NCBI GenBank assembly: GCA_029834535.1
Contig: JAQMWT010000212.1
Location: 21,383 to 85,382, forward strand
DNA: 64,000 bases
Source: Chrysophaeum taylorii
Lineage: Eukaryota; Sar; Pelagophyceae; Pelagomonadales; Pelagomonadaceae
Direction of reading: 5' to 3'
The translations under genes and the position numbers were made by a program. Positions within the stretch are counted from its first letter, which is position 1. The number at the start of each line of letters is the position of its first letter. The notes beneath the pieces were generated by a model that saw only the letters and a list, made by a program, of their open reading frames with translations, ran no database searches and was not told the DNA's origin. Positions 1-10,124 of this stretch are shown one piece after another.

Positions 1-2790
1 ATTGTGATTCCTTTAAACCCTATTTATCTCAGCATGCTATAACCCTCTTCCGTGTGGGACATGGTATTAATATGTCCGCGTTCCCCCCTTACTTACATGT
101 CTTTAATCGTGAAGTCGAAGCCGCTGTTGGTCACATAGCCACTGCCGCGTCTATACGACTCAGGCATATGCTTAATGTATCCTATAAAGGTCACCCCCTA
201 ACAGATCCGGCACCACACTACCCGTGGGCTGTTATACATGCTATCCAATCATATAATCTCCTCCCTAACGTTTCCCTCGAGCGTATTTACAATAAAGTCA
301 TAAGCCCCCAACAAGTTTTGTTAGACCAATGTAATGTTCCCCAACAAGACTACCTCAAACCGTTTGGTTCTGTTTGTTATTTGCATTTGGAACCTAACGA
401 ATTTCATAAATATGAACCCCGATGTCGTCCCTACATCTACTTATGCGGTGCTAACGTTATAAACCCTTTAATAACACCCCATGTTAATCATTTAACCGAT
501 GTTGTCCTTAATCCTGAAAACGGTCAAGTCCGTGTTTCCTCTAAACGGACTTTTCCTCATCTTACTTCTAAATCTCCTCCTGATTATGAACAACATCCAC
601 CTCCCGCACCTTCACCCGACATTCACTTCTCTGTTCGCAGCACCCCCAATGATGCGGCCCACAGGGGGAATGCTATGCCTACCGACACTGACAATGAGAG
701 GGGGACTCCTTCTTCTCATCTCCATGCTCCCTCTCCCGCTCCCGCATTTGCTCCAGCTGCTCCTGCACCCGCTACTTCCGCCACCACACCTACATCTGAA
801 GTGTCTCCCGGCACTCTGCCACTTTTACCATCTTATCGGTCTCTATTCCCAGGATGTCCTCCGTCTCACCCGTGGTCCTCATCACCCTCAGCCTCGTCGC
901 AAAACCAATCTCAAGGATGTTCTTACTCGTATTGCTTCGCCTACTGTTGCCGCTTATAAACAAGCCGGTGGTACGCTTGCCGACTTCAAGTATGACCTCT
1001 CCAAGCAGTAAATAACATTCTGCGACCCCACCCTCCACTCCCTTCATATCGCTCCTGGCATCCACTGGACGGCTATACCGCCAGAGGGGGAATTTACACC
1101 ATCCCTTCATCACCATGTGCACCAAGCGATTTCACAGTCCTATTCAGTTATGTGTCATAGGAGCCATAGCCACCCATCGCCTGCTGCTCCCCGTGTTCAC
1201 TTCTACGACGACGTCAACCTTGCAGACTTTCACCTTCCTCAAGCTCTCGTTCATTTAATTTCTGAACATGCTCACGCCTTTCAAGTTCTTCCCGCTCAAT
1301 ATGCTTATGCTTTGTTCACGCCCCACTCCATTTTGGATCATAATGACGCTTCTTATGGTGCTTCCGAGCCTCATCTCTCCGCCATCGAAGACTATATCAC
1401 CGTGCAATCGCATTACATTGAAGTTCACATTGGTGATGCTCCTCTACTAGTCGTTCAACTCGTCGAAGATCCCGATCACGCTCATCTGCCCGATAATGTC
1501 GCTTCTTACGCAATTACTCATCTGACGACGACTCATGACCCCAGCACGGTTGGTTCGGACGAATACAAGATTCAAGCCAAAGATATCAAAATTGATGAAT
1601 ATGAGTTGAACTGCCTCAAAGGTCTCTCAGACGCTGATCGCAAAGCTTATGTTGCTGCCATCTCCAAAGAGATTTTTGACATTGTTAAGTTTGGCTGCTT
1701 TAAACTAGCGCTGCCAATGGTCAACTCAAAGCCTATTGACACCCGTCTCGTCCTACGTATAAAAAACAACGCTGCTGGTCAGTACATTAAACATAAAGCA
1801 CGCCTGGTCCTACGAGGATTCTTAGCCTCTCTGGGCACCGATTTCTTCAACACATTCAGCCCTATGGCACAGCTTACCGGCATCCGTTGTGTTTTGGCGC
1901 TAGCAGCTCATCTGCGACTTCCCGTCTATCATGTCGACGTCCCTAACGCTTTTGTTCAAGCTCCCATCGATTCTCATGTCTATGTCAAACTGCCACAAGG
2001 CATTTGCCTTCTCGATCCCGAAGATACTAAATACCAAGGTCGCCGTCTCCCAAAGCTACTTAAATCTCTCTATGGATTGCGTCAGAGCCCTGCCCTTTGG
2101 ATTCAAACCATAAACGGCTTCTTTGATTCATTAGGCTACACACGATTTCGAACAGACACATGCATTTACGCTAAAGTCCAAGCTGGCGCTACATTTCTAA
2201 TTTGCACGCTCTCAGTAGACGACGTCGTCATTACTTGTACTTCGGAAACTCTACGTCGTGAGTTCCAGCAAGCCCTGAAAAAGGAATACTCAGTCGACAC
2301 CTTCGAGGAAGTCCATACTCTCCTAGGCATGCGCATAACGCGTCCAACTGATGGCTCTATATCACTGCACTGTCAGGCTAAACTTGACGCATTGTTCGAC
2401 GAGTACCCCATTTTAATGCAGTTACGTCCCACTTCCACACCGATGTCACCATCAACCACGTATAAAACTGGAGAGCCATCTTCTGATATGGACAAGTTTG
2501 TTCTTCATACCTTCTCCACCTTACTCGGCAAGCTCGCGTTTGTCCAATTGGCCTGTCGCCCCGATCTATCCCAAAGTCTTAGTCGTTGCTCTCGAGGAAT
2601 GCATAATCCAGCATTTATACATGTTCAAGTACTAACAGGGACGCTCCGCTACTTGCGCAAGCCCGAAAATCGTAATCTTCGCCTCTGGTACTACTCTGGT
2701 TCTTCCGCTCTAGTGGACCATCTTCGACTTCTTATCGGTAATCGTACTGACATGGCCACCATGTTGGACTACACTAAAGAACAAGTTAAT
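1..2790 (+). mobile_element. Ty1/copia element A, 3' half of pol (integrase to RNase H), cut by the window edge
   Basis: This block encodes the integrase core, the integrase-RT linker, RT and the start of RNase H of a copia-type element. It aligns colinearly with element C from about 17685 onward. The 5' part lies outside the window. The 3' part stops at about 2790, inside the region corresponding to C's early RNase H, where sequence similar to the opposite strand of element B begins. No LTR or polypurine tract follows, so the 3' end is lost. Its relation to C is my inference from shared protein blocks such as PYLSQH, FPPY and NPENGQ. Confidence 0.85.
3..1011 (+). pseudogene. copia integrase, C-terminal part (element A)
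   Basis: The reading frame opens at the window edge with CDSFKPYLSQH, the block around the second catalytic Asp of the copia integrase. It continues through FPPYLHVFNREVEAAVG, which holds the catalytic Glu. A Pro/Ser-rich linker follows, typical of the tail between integrase and RT. Near position 846 the frame shifts by one, because the homologous text (TVAAYKQAGGTLADFKYDL) continues in the next frame. That frame is then stopped by TAA at 1009-1011. After the stop it stays open into the RT entry, so this is one pol frame with a frameshift and a nonsense mutation. Confidence 0.8.
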
Positions 2791-2814
2791 AAAAGAATCC
2801 TGAAGCACAGGTGA
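1117..2814 (+). pseudogene. copia reverse transcriptase and start of RNase H (element A)
   Basis: The frame encodes a copia RT. The entry block is DEYKIQAKDIKIDEYELNC, followed by KHKARLVLRGFLASLG, then VYHVDVPNAFVQ with the first catalytic Asp. KSLYGLRQSPALW follows, and the catalytic pair lies in LSVDDVVIT, where Ser replaces the usual Tyr of YxDD. RACRPDLSQSL-type and LRYLRKPENRNLRLWYY blocks lead into RNase H. Similarity to element C ends around DYTKEQVN (about 2790). The last codons belong to the neighbouring inverted element B, so RNase H is missing. The apparent start at 1117 is only an ORF start. The protein would be made as part of a polyprotein. Confidence 0.85.
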
Positions 2815-4146
2815 AGTGAAGGAGACAAGTGTTTGCACGAGGCGACGGGTGTCTTGGGTTTCATTATTGTGGTGGTAAGCTTGACACAACCAAAGAAGGC
2901 CGGTCACAGGATAGAGAGTAGCGGTCTTATCGATTCCTGATTCGTGCGTTTGGAAGGTATAAGTTTCACCAAATGAATTAATGTGTGCCTGGTATTTAGA
3001 GGAAGGATTGGTAACTGTGATGTCTCCACCTGTATGTCTTCCGCCTGTGATGTAGATAATGGAGGAGCTAGAGGATCTATTTAAAAATAACCTGTGAGAT
3101 GGTTGGTTATATTCGATAGTTGTAATACGAAAAGACACGGGCAAGGTGGTAGAGTTTGGGAACAAACGTCCCATAAAATTATAGAGGATGACAAAGGCCT
3201 TGAGTTCAATGGGCGAAGTCATACACGTAAGGGGTTTCCTTGAATTCGTTAAGAATCCCAAGTGAAAGTTAGAAATGCCCTCCATTTCGTCTTGGGATGA
3301 GTGTTCGGTTGTTTTATATGAATGTAACCGGAGAAACAACATAGTTAGCGTTTCTAACTCGGTAACAGTTAGGCGAACGGACCCCATGCGACTGAAGGTG
3401 CTGTAAGTTTTAGGTATGGAAACAAATGGTACGTCATAGAAGACTTGTGTCCATGGTTCATCGACAAGTAGCTTTCGACTTATAGTATTAGCGTGATCCG
3501 CAATGTCCAGGAATGAAGTAACTCTCTTATCAGGCCAAGACAGCAAGTCCAGCGGGCCGATGTTATACTTGCAGGCAACGAGGATACATCTTTCCCGTGC
3601 TTGGTAGTCTCCACACGAGTAACCGGGAAAGCGACCGCATATATCCACTGTGTAATGCATTGTAGAGAAGATCAGGTTGGCAACTCGTATATGATATTCA
3701 TAGGATGCAGAGTGTGGTGGTGTCATCCCCATAAAAAGAACAAGGGGTTTTTGAAGCTCGGGTGCACTTAGAGCGCTTGGGAACAAGGAATCATCCATAT
3801 CTCGCTCGAAGGTTGTTGTAGGTCCACCGTTGATTATGTTGCGATTAGTACATGGGGAAGTCAACTCCACAATATCAGAGTAGTATCGAGTGCGTTCTGC
3901 GTATGATGCGCGATGCAGATAGGTTAAAAACCTTGGAAGGGACGGAAACACTTCAATAGAATTGCCAAACCGTCTTCGAAGCATATGCGTAAGGTTTTCA
4001 TCGCTCTCAACAAGAACTTTAACGTTAATGTTGATTCGCAAGTCATTGGAGGCGCAAGCCAAGAATGCAGGAGTAGACAACCCGGAGCAAAGTAGTGTTA
4101 CAGTGGGTACGCGTGAACAAGAGTTGGATGTTATGGTATGAAGCAA
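2710..4146 (-). pseudogene. DNA cytosine-C5 methyltransferase-like domain of copia pol (element B)
   Basis: The protein begins with a motif I-like block LLCSGLSTPAFL. KVLVESDENL (motif II-like) and DIVELTSPCTNRN follow, the latter carrying the Pro-Cys catalytic pair of C5 methyltransferases (motif IV). PLVLFMGMTPP stands where motif VI (ENV) should be and lacks the Glu. CGDYQARERCILVA matches motif VIII (Q-x-R-x-R). A motif IX-like stretch SVRLTVTELETL comes later. Similarity to element C runs through QDSFIN at about 2795. The last 28 or so residues come from reading into element A. The order protease, methyltransferase, then lost integrase is the same as in C. The missing motif VI Glu suggests weak or no catalysis. 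Confidence 0.7.
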
Positions 4147-4164
4147 ACTTGGGTTAAACTTGCG

Positions 4165-5385
4165 TCATATAGGGGGTGAGAAATGTTTGCGAACATAAGG
4201 CAACTGTGAATGCATGGACTCCAGAATGGTTTTAAGCAACGGGATGTAGATAACACGTTCTAGTAATTTGGAGTGGAGTATTGGCATCTCACGTTGTTCA
4301 TTGAAAGCACTTAATTTTAACTGTAAGGAGCGAAGTTCCATCTTTCGTGCTTTATCTTGCTGTAGCGAATAGATCGGGAGCATAGGTAAGTGGCTGTTTA
4401 ACCTGAACAGAGTAATCTTGACGTTGTCGTCAATCTTGCTCTGGATAGTTGACTGTCCTTTGAATTCAACCACCACATAAAGATGTATACCAAGTTTATC
4501 TTCTCCCCACTGAGTCATGCTGATGATGTGCAAATCAGGATCATTATGCGGATGTTGCTTAGGTAGGAAAAGAGCAACATCTAGCTTGACGTACCCAACG
4601 TTAGGATGCTTTGGGAGAGCGGGAATAACTGTTATTGTTATCATTGCGTGCGTGGTGCTTTGAGTGTCCGTAGCCGTCTGGATGGCGGGCGACAAGGATT
4701 CGGGCAATTTAACGATGTGTATAGGACCGGCATAGCGCTTAAAGTTAAGGACATGATGTGATGCACATGTGTCTGCATACCCAGGTGTAGTCATTAATGG
4801 CAAGTTGTACTCATCATACAACTTCAACATGGTTGCATAACATGCATGTGTAGAGCTGTGACCAAAAACATACTGCGTCATAAAACTTTGAGCTTGTTCG
4901 GAAGGTACAACAACGAGTGTAAAACCATTATCTAATTTCGGAAGCAACCTAGGGGGCTCTGTGCCATCCAAGTTCTCTCCGTTATGTTGGTTATTGGAAA
5001 GTTCAGAGTTATGAGGAGCTTCCCGAGCTTGACGGCGAACGATAGCACTCTGTGCTTTGGCGTTTAAGTGCTGCAGTAATGGTTGAGGAATGTTGCCGAT
5101 TTCTTCGTTTTTTACAGAGAGAAAAGTATAAAACATCTTTCCCGTTTCAGCAGTCCCCCTCTGCTCCGCATCGCTGGGGGGCGCTATAGGAGCAGATGTA
5201 TCAACTTGATCCTTTTCTTCTACGATGTAAGACTCTTTATCTGTTTCTAGTAAATTCGAGATGGTATTAGACATTGTATCAACGCGTGATAGGTATAGGT
5301 GAACTTGAGTTGCTTCCTCAGGATCAAGAGTCTGCGTAGAAGCTTGAGAAGCAGTGGTCCAGAGGGTACTTCGTAGGCTCTTCAT
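4165..5385 (-). CDS. copia aspartic protease region of gag-pol (element B)
   Basis: This 406-codon frame carries the retropepsin-like motif YADTCASHHVLN (Asp-Thr-Cys-Ala, where Asp-Ser/Thr-Gly-Ala is usual). The flap and fold region KHPNVGYVKLDVALFLP follows. It aligns with C's ORF at 13867-15114 (FDSCATISLM, HPQVGYVKIDFALCL). The N-terminal 180 residues are acidic and Gln/Thr-rich with no recognisable domain. It would be part of a polyprotein that releases gag and pol proteins. Its ATG at 5385 lies 26 bp before the SINE insertion, so the natural upstream joint to gag is broken. Confidence 0.7.
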   Translation of the reverse strand: MKSLRSTLWTTASQASTQTLDPEEATQVHLYLSRVDTMSNTISNLLETDKESYIVEEKDQVDTSAPIAPPSDAEQRGTAETGKMFYTFLSVKNEEIGNIPQPLLQHLNAKAQSAIVRRQAREAPHNSELSNNQHNGENLDGTEPPRLLPKLDNGFTLVVVPSEQAQSFMTQYVFGHSSTHACYATMLKLYDEYNLPLMTTPGYADTCASHHVLNFKRYAGPIHIVKLPESLSPAIQTATDTQSTTHAMITITVIPALPKHPNVGYVKLDVALFLPKQHPHNDPDLHIISMTQWGEDKLGIHLYVVVEFKGQSTIQSKIDDNVKITLFRLNSHLPMLPIYSLQQDKARKMELRSLQLKLSAFNEQREMPILHSKLLERVIYIPLLKTILESMHSQLPYVRKHFSPPI

Positions 5386-5400
5386 TTCTTATTGTACCAC

Positions 5401-5807
5401 TTTAGAGTCGATCGCTAACCGTCTTGTTGCGATGGAGGACGGCGCCTAACGCGCTTGCTCCTTGCGGCGGCCTCGGCCGTCCCGGAGTGAGACGGTGCCT
5501 GCTCGCCTCCCGGGCTGGCCGGTTAGCACCCGGAAAGTCCGCGCTGGGATGGGGTTCGCGCGGTTGAGCAGAACGCGACGGACAGGTCGATTGTTTGTGG
5601 ACCAACACGTTCGCGGCCGGCGACGTCTTTGCACGACCTCGCACAAGACCGTGTGCAATGGCGGTCCGCCATCAACACTCCTCGCCCCTCGTCTCTGCCC
5701 CAACTGCGCGATTTCGCTCTGAGATCCCGCACCGGCTCCTGCCGGTCCGGCCTGGCTCCCATGCTCGGGAGAGGTCTGAAGTCAGTTAGTTAGTTAATTT
5801 AGGGTCG
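5401..5807 (+). mobile_element. SINE-like retroposon copy S1 with target duplication
   Basis: The body is 5411-5797, flanked by TTTAGAGTCG (5401-5410) and TTTAGGGTCG (5798-5807), a 10-bp target duplication with one mismatch. It starts with a GC-rich head (GTTGCGATGGAGGACGG) and ends in the shared 3' domain GAGAGGTCTGAAGT followed by a (TTAG)n tail. No ORF is shared among copies. The central part belongs to the same subfamily as S3 at 43366. Tail repeats and variable-length duplications indicate LINE-type target-primed insertion. A pol III A/B box is not clear to me. Confidence 0.75.
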
Positions 5808-6871
5808 GCAGAAGGATGGGGATTCGCTTCCTGTAATTTACCAAACAGATGGCGAAGACGGTCGACTTGACAAGTAGCCCGATCCATTAATGACATACTG
5901 GAGCGTGAGTTGCGGTTAGTGGACTGTGAATAGACAGGACGGTCGAAACTAGTGCCTTTAACACTATAATAACCAACGTTTATAATAACCAACGGGCACG
6001 GCGGCTGGGCACACCCACGACAAGGGCTACGCGAAGTGGGACAGATTTGACGTCGCGCCGATTTGAAGGTGGACGATAGTGAGACGTGTCTCGAGGTGAG
6101 ATTGTAGACGCTTTCTCTTTAGCGTTGCGCAGTTTGCGAGTGTTAAAACCAGATTGTCTAGCGACTGTTGCAAACAATGAGTAGGCATTGTTTAACGAGT
6201 CATGGGACTGGTGAATGGTATCCATTAGCAGTACTTTAGGTGGTTTGGTAGCGGTAGTACCATAGATGTGAGGAATCCAAGAAGCTGGTTTATCCAAGCG
6301 TCGGTTAGTTGAAAACTTCGTCTCATTATATACCTTCAATAAGAACTCCAGTAACGGGCGAACATCAGTAGGATCCACTAATTTCAAAACATCAGGATCA
6401 CGAGTAGAGGTGTTGCTTGAACGTGATTCATATAGTTTACACCAGTCTAATAGAGATTGTGCATAGCGTTCATGATCGGTGGGGTTGGCATACAAACGAC
6501 AAGTCTCCTCGTGAGCCTCGAGGGCTATTATTGAGTCGTTAAACTGAATTGAAGCTTCTTCTTTATTAAGTTGTTTGGCCTGAGTTTGAAAAGCAAGAAG
6601 TTGTTCAACAAATACATGAGCGTACCAATTAACATTTAAGGACATTCGATTGAATTGTGATTTAAGTTCAGTAACATCCGTACAAGATACAGTCTCGTAG
6701 TAATAATAGGACAATAACATTATTGCTCTGGTTTTGTTTGGGTGCGCAGTTAGCGCATAACTTTCTTTGAGTTGTGCCCACATAGCGAGGGCGGGGCGAT
6801 CTTGAGATTCTGATTGAAAAACGTGCACAAGAACCCCGTGTATGTCTCGGAATATTTATACCAATCGGCAT
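5808..6871 (-). pseudogene. copia gag, C-terminal part (element B)
   Basis: The main frame (6828-5980) contains HPNKTRAIMLLSYYYYETVSCTDV, which aligns with LPNKARAIMLIAFSHYESVTTTDV of C's gag, and NVNWYAHVFVEQLLAFQTQAKQLNKEEASIQF. The C-terminal tail DRPVYSQSTNRNSRSSMSL (5992-5808) is in another frame and is interrupted by the SINE. There is no zinc knuckle. The protein would form the virus-like particle shell. It is broken by at least two frameshifts. Confidence 0.7.
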
Positions 6872-7101
6872 TAGACAGACCTGAGAAGGATATATTGGTC
6901 AGAGATGGATCATATACAATTGATTTAGGGAATTGGGCGTTTAAATTCTCAAGTACAAGTTTAACATCGTCGTTTAATTCGGGACGAACAAGATTAAAAG
7001 ACTCTTGAAAGAAGAGTCGTTCAAGATCATTACGCTCATCGACAGATAGTCGATGGGTGTGATTTATATGCCACGTCTTGAGGTGGTCAGGGAGTGCATC
7101 T

Positions 7102-7449
7102 TCATCTGGAAGATGAAGTTCGTTGACTTTCTCTAATTTCCATCGGGAAAAAAATGATATTAGCTTCGTGGTCGATCAGTTGGTTGTACTCCGGGGCATT
7201 CCGCGTGTAAGCTTCATATGAATCGATGCAAAACAACGCGTCCGCATATGGGCCTGTCATGTGCCTACGAAGCATTTCGAGTTGCAGACTGACCTTAGTT
7301 GAATTGTATTGGAAACGAAGCCCTTCGTTTAACTTATCAACTAGAGGCTGTTCCTGCTTACAAATATCCGTGGTGGATATCGGTTTGAGTCTTGACATTG
7401 TTATGACGTACTCGAGGTACGTTAGAGGATTGATAGACAGATTCGACAC
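7102..7449 (-). pseudogene. copia gag, N-terminal part (element B)
   Basis: The frame encodes RFQYNSTKVSLQLEMLRRHM and IDSYEAYTRNAPEYNQL, which match RFQLQTRKVSLQIKHIKQLL and YDSYEAYTRSCKDYEIL in element C's gag. The internal Met at MSRLKPISTTDI may be the natural start. The frame breaks near 7102, and gag resumes downstream in other frames (about 7100-6830 contains ERLFFQES-like and DLPDEDAL-like stretches). Confidence 0.7.
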
Positions 7450-7878
7450 ATAGGAAGAAGGGGTTTATAATGTGCGGGTGCGTATGTACATTACGATATA
7501 TTTAATCGTGGGTTTATGTACAAGACCAAACAAAGCAACATGCCATTTAAACATGATGATTTGAGACTGAAGAATGGATTAATTCTCTAGCAGTCAGTCT
7601 TTTGTTGGGGAATGCAAGGAAAAAACCAGCAATTCCCGCGGCTTGTGTAGGGGAAATTTAGTTTTATTAGTTATGCGAGTGCACGTGACCAGTGACCGAC
7701 CCAACTCGGTCATGAACCAACTTAACTGGTGGACACGCACCGTCACACAACAAATATGTACAGTAGACCACCGCCAAACACATTGTCGCGTTGTACTCGT
7801 GATCAGGCGCAAACTGATCACTCCATTATACGCACAACACAGTTGGGCTGACACACCTACGCATCTGGGCCCATAACC
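7450..7878 (-). promoter_or_regulatory. leader and half-tRNA(iMet) primer-binding site of element B
   Basis: On the minus strand the LTR end CTCCCCA is followed at once by GGTTATGGGCCCAG (7878-7865). This is the reverse complement of the initiator-tRNA(Met) anticodon arm CTGGGCCCATAACC. Drosophila copia uses the same internal tRNA segment as primer. The remaining ~400 bp are an untranslated leader without a convincing ORF. Confidence 0.75.
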
Positions 7879-8142
7879 TGGGGAGATTTGACCCTCTCCG
7901 GGTACATTGTAGAGACCGCGTGCGGTCTTAGGCGTGTACCGACCGTTCCGCTTGTCACATGCTACTACACAAGGTAGGGATTTAGGCCCTAACTCCTAAA
8001 GGACATTAGGTCCCATAGAAGCGTTTACACTGACAACGAGGAACGAAGCCTCTGTTAATTAAACAGAAAACCCCGCACCTAACGGTACGCACCTGGAGGA
8101 CTTCTCCTTGTTGGAAGAGGACTTCAGACTCATTTCTCCACA
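7879..8142 (-). repeat. 5' LTR of element B
   Basis: On the minus strand it begins TGTGGAGA and ends TCTCCCCA, so it has TG...CA ends with a short imperfect inverted repeat, 264 bp. The primer-binding site follows directly. The partner 3' LTR is missing, so the outer boundary rests on the inverted ends alone. Confidence 0.65.
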
Positions 8143-8296
8143 GTCATGAAATATATAATTGCGGAAGGGTAGGGAAGAAGGAAGGTATGAGGGAAAGCCG
8201 TATTACGGATAGAAAACCCTCATGTAGAAGGAGTAAGAAAAGTGGTGCGAAGAACTCCAGTGTCGTACACAAATAGTGCAGCGCTCTGGAATGTTG
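8143..8296. other. short unassigned spacer
   Basis: About 150 bp between the element B LTR and the gypsy remnant. I see a purine-rich run and no coding or repeat signal. Confidence 0.4.
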
Positions 8297-9594
8297 TCAG
8301 GGATCTTGTCGATGAATTCCTTTTGTAGTCCGACGTCGGTCCGCAACGGTGGCTTGCGTGCGCGTAGGGCCACTTTCTTTGCGTTGTTGCGTGGCGTGCG
8401 ACGCGGCGTATCCCATCGGATCGTCTGGAGGGTCTTCGAGGTCTTCGGGGATCTCGGTCTGCATCAAGTTGAGGATGACGTGACACCCGGCTTCGCCTTT
8501 GGGGAGAGGCAGCTTTTGCACGACCAGGTACGCGTGATTGAGCGGCTCTCCGGACTCGTCGGTCTCGATGACGTGGTCGTTCGGATTCCTCGAGGGGCAG
8601 TCGGGGATACTCATTCCCGGGGACTTGCCAGGCTTATAACCGAGTTCGGGGTCGAAATTGGCCAGTCGCACATCGGGCGAGCTGCCCGGTGGAGTGGGTC
8701 GTGTTACGGAGGAACGTCAGATTCCGATGGTTGGTTTCGAGAACGGTTCGGTGGCCTTCGATGAACGGGCGGAAGTGTCCGAGAGACAGGGTCACTCCCA
8801 GGAGTCTATACGGCGCGGCTCGTAATTGCGCATCTCTTTGGGCGCCGCTCGGCTCCAGTAGTCGATCACCCGTTCTTCGCGACACGTGTGACCATTGTCG
8901 TCCTGGACTTCGGCGATTTGGAAGAGATACTCTCCGAGACCGTCTTTGGAGGCATCGGTCCTGGTGTGGAATGGAAGGTCGTAATCCGGATGATACACTC
9001 CGCGGGAATCCGCCAGCGCTTCGATGATGGTGTCTCACGCTTCCTGGCACTCCGGTGTCCATTTGAACGGCACTTCTTCGAGCGTCAGTCGTCGCAAGGG
9101 ATCCGCAATCTTATAGTAGTCCTTGATGTATCTCCGGCAGTAGTTGCTCATCCCGATGAAAGAGCGGATCTCCGCTTCGGGGAGGTTTTCGGCAGCGTCC
9201 CGGGAATCGGCATCTTCCGCAGCGCATCCAACGTTATGGAATTTGGCTTCAACCCGTCGGGGGTCGAGATATGACCAAGGAACTCGATGTCGTCTTGGAG
9301 CGAGTCGAATTTGGCTGTCCGGCCGCTGTATCCTTTGGAGGCCAGGTGAGAGAGGACTTCGACCAGGCACTGCAAATAATCGTGGATGTTGTCCGTTCCC
9401 ATGCTGATGTCGTCGATGAAGCTGACCAGATCTCGGTACATCCATTTAACGAGGCCGGCTGTCATCTGTTTGCAGAAGAGGGCGCCCGCGGTCTTCACTC
9501 CCATGGGCAGTCGGAGAAAGCTGTGGGCTCCGAGCGGACTGACCATCGTTGCGGCGTCCTGTGCCTGACTACTCACTACCAGATCGCTGATCAT
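8297..9594 (-). pseudogene. Ty3/gypsy RT and RNase H remnant
   Basis: Minus-strand frames in order: RLPMGVKTAGALFCKQM and LVSFIDDISMGT (RT with the F-I-D-D catalytic motif), FLGHISTPDGLKP, then MSNYCRRYIKDYYKIADPLRRLT, then the RNase H entry HTRTDASKDGLGEYLF and YWSRAAPKEMRNYEPR. MRLANFDPELGYKPGKSPGMS closes the block. The text switches between three frames, so there are several frameshifts. The same protein family is present at 59038-59884. The block has no LTR of its own. It abuts copia sequence at about 9590. Confidence 0.8.
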
Positions 9595-9887
9595 TTTTCA
9601 AAACTTATTCCCGCAACTTGTTCCACAAGTTCTAGAGCGCCTACGGTGTTCATTCCACCTCTTCTTCACCACCATCTCATCAAGTTTATCTTTCCGCTAC
9701 TATTCCACTGTACAATTCCGCCCAGAACACTCTCCACATCCTTGTCGATGGAAAGTCGATTCCTGCTTAGTTTGATCCAGATTTCGCTCACCGAGTTCAA
9801 TCTGTGAGGGCGTAGAGATAGAAAATTTGATTTAGGGTTAGTACCCCCCTACCCTAGGGCTAGCTCTCTTACTTCTAGCACATGTCA
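9585..9887 (+). mobile_element. 3' end of an E-family copia copy (E5): RNase H tail and LTR start
   Basis: The text YQIADHFSKL and the following 200 bp match, in opposite orientation, the pol end and 3' UTR of E2 (10083-10330). At 9813 an E-family LTR begins (TAGAGATAGAAAATTTG) and runs to 9887, where E2's own 3' LTR begins in the reverse orientation. The two make a near-palindrome. A matching LTR remainder lies at 37320-37457 on the far side of E2. E2 may therefore have landed inside this LTR. Confidence 0.65.
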
Positions 9888-10082
9888 TAGATAACAGTAA
9901 TCACAACTGTGTTACCCTTCAGCAGAGCGCGAGAACAGTGGTAGTCTGTCCTCGAATCTGTCTCTTAATCGAGGACAGCCGGTGTGAATAACACAGCGTT
10001 TTCTTAAATCAAAGGTGGCAAAGTTAAGTGAACTAACCCTAGAATAGGGGGTACTAACCCTAGTTCGGATTTTCTATCTCTA
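9888..10082 (-). repeat. 3' LTR of E2
   Basis: 195 bp matching 36075-36267. The E-family LTR has unusual ends for copia: 5'-TAGAGA...TCTCTA-3' (an inverted hexamer) and not TG...CA. It contains telomere-like TAGGGTTAG near its start. Confidence 0.8.
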
Positions 10083-10124
10083 CGCCCTCACAGATTGAAC
10101 GCGGGGAGCGAAATCTGGATCAAA

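Larger units (their letters stand above)
2791..8142 (-). mobile_element. Ty1/copia element B, 5' half (LTR, gag, protease, DNMT-like), C family
   Basis: Read on the minus strand the order is LTR (8142-7879), half-tRNA primer site, gag, protease and DNMT-like domain, ending abruptly at about 2790. Gene order and protein sequence match element C up to C's position near 16490. Integrase, RT, RNase H and the 3' LTR are absent. A SINE-like retroposon sits between gag and protease. The LTR sequence differs clearly from C's, so B is a sister subfamily and not a copy of C. Confidence 0.85.

Noticed and set aside
5446-5789. Several Arg-rich ORFs on both strands around the SINE copies
   Set aside because: They recur only because GC-rich SINE sequence is open in many frames; nothing is shared at protein level.
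9813-10082. Interstitial telomere from TTTAGGG/TAGGGTTAG strings
   Set aside because: Only one or two units, at fixed places in every E-family LTR; part of the LTR sequence.
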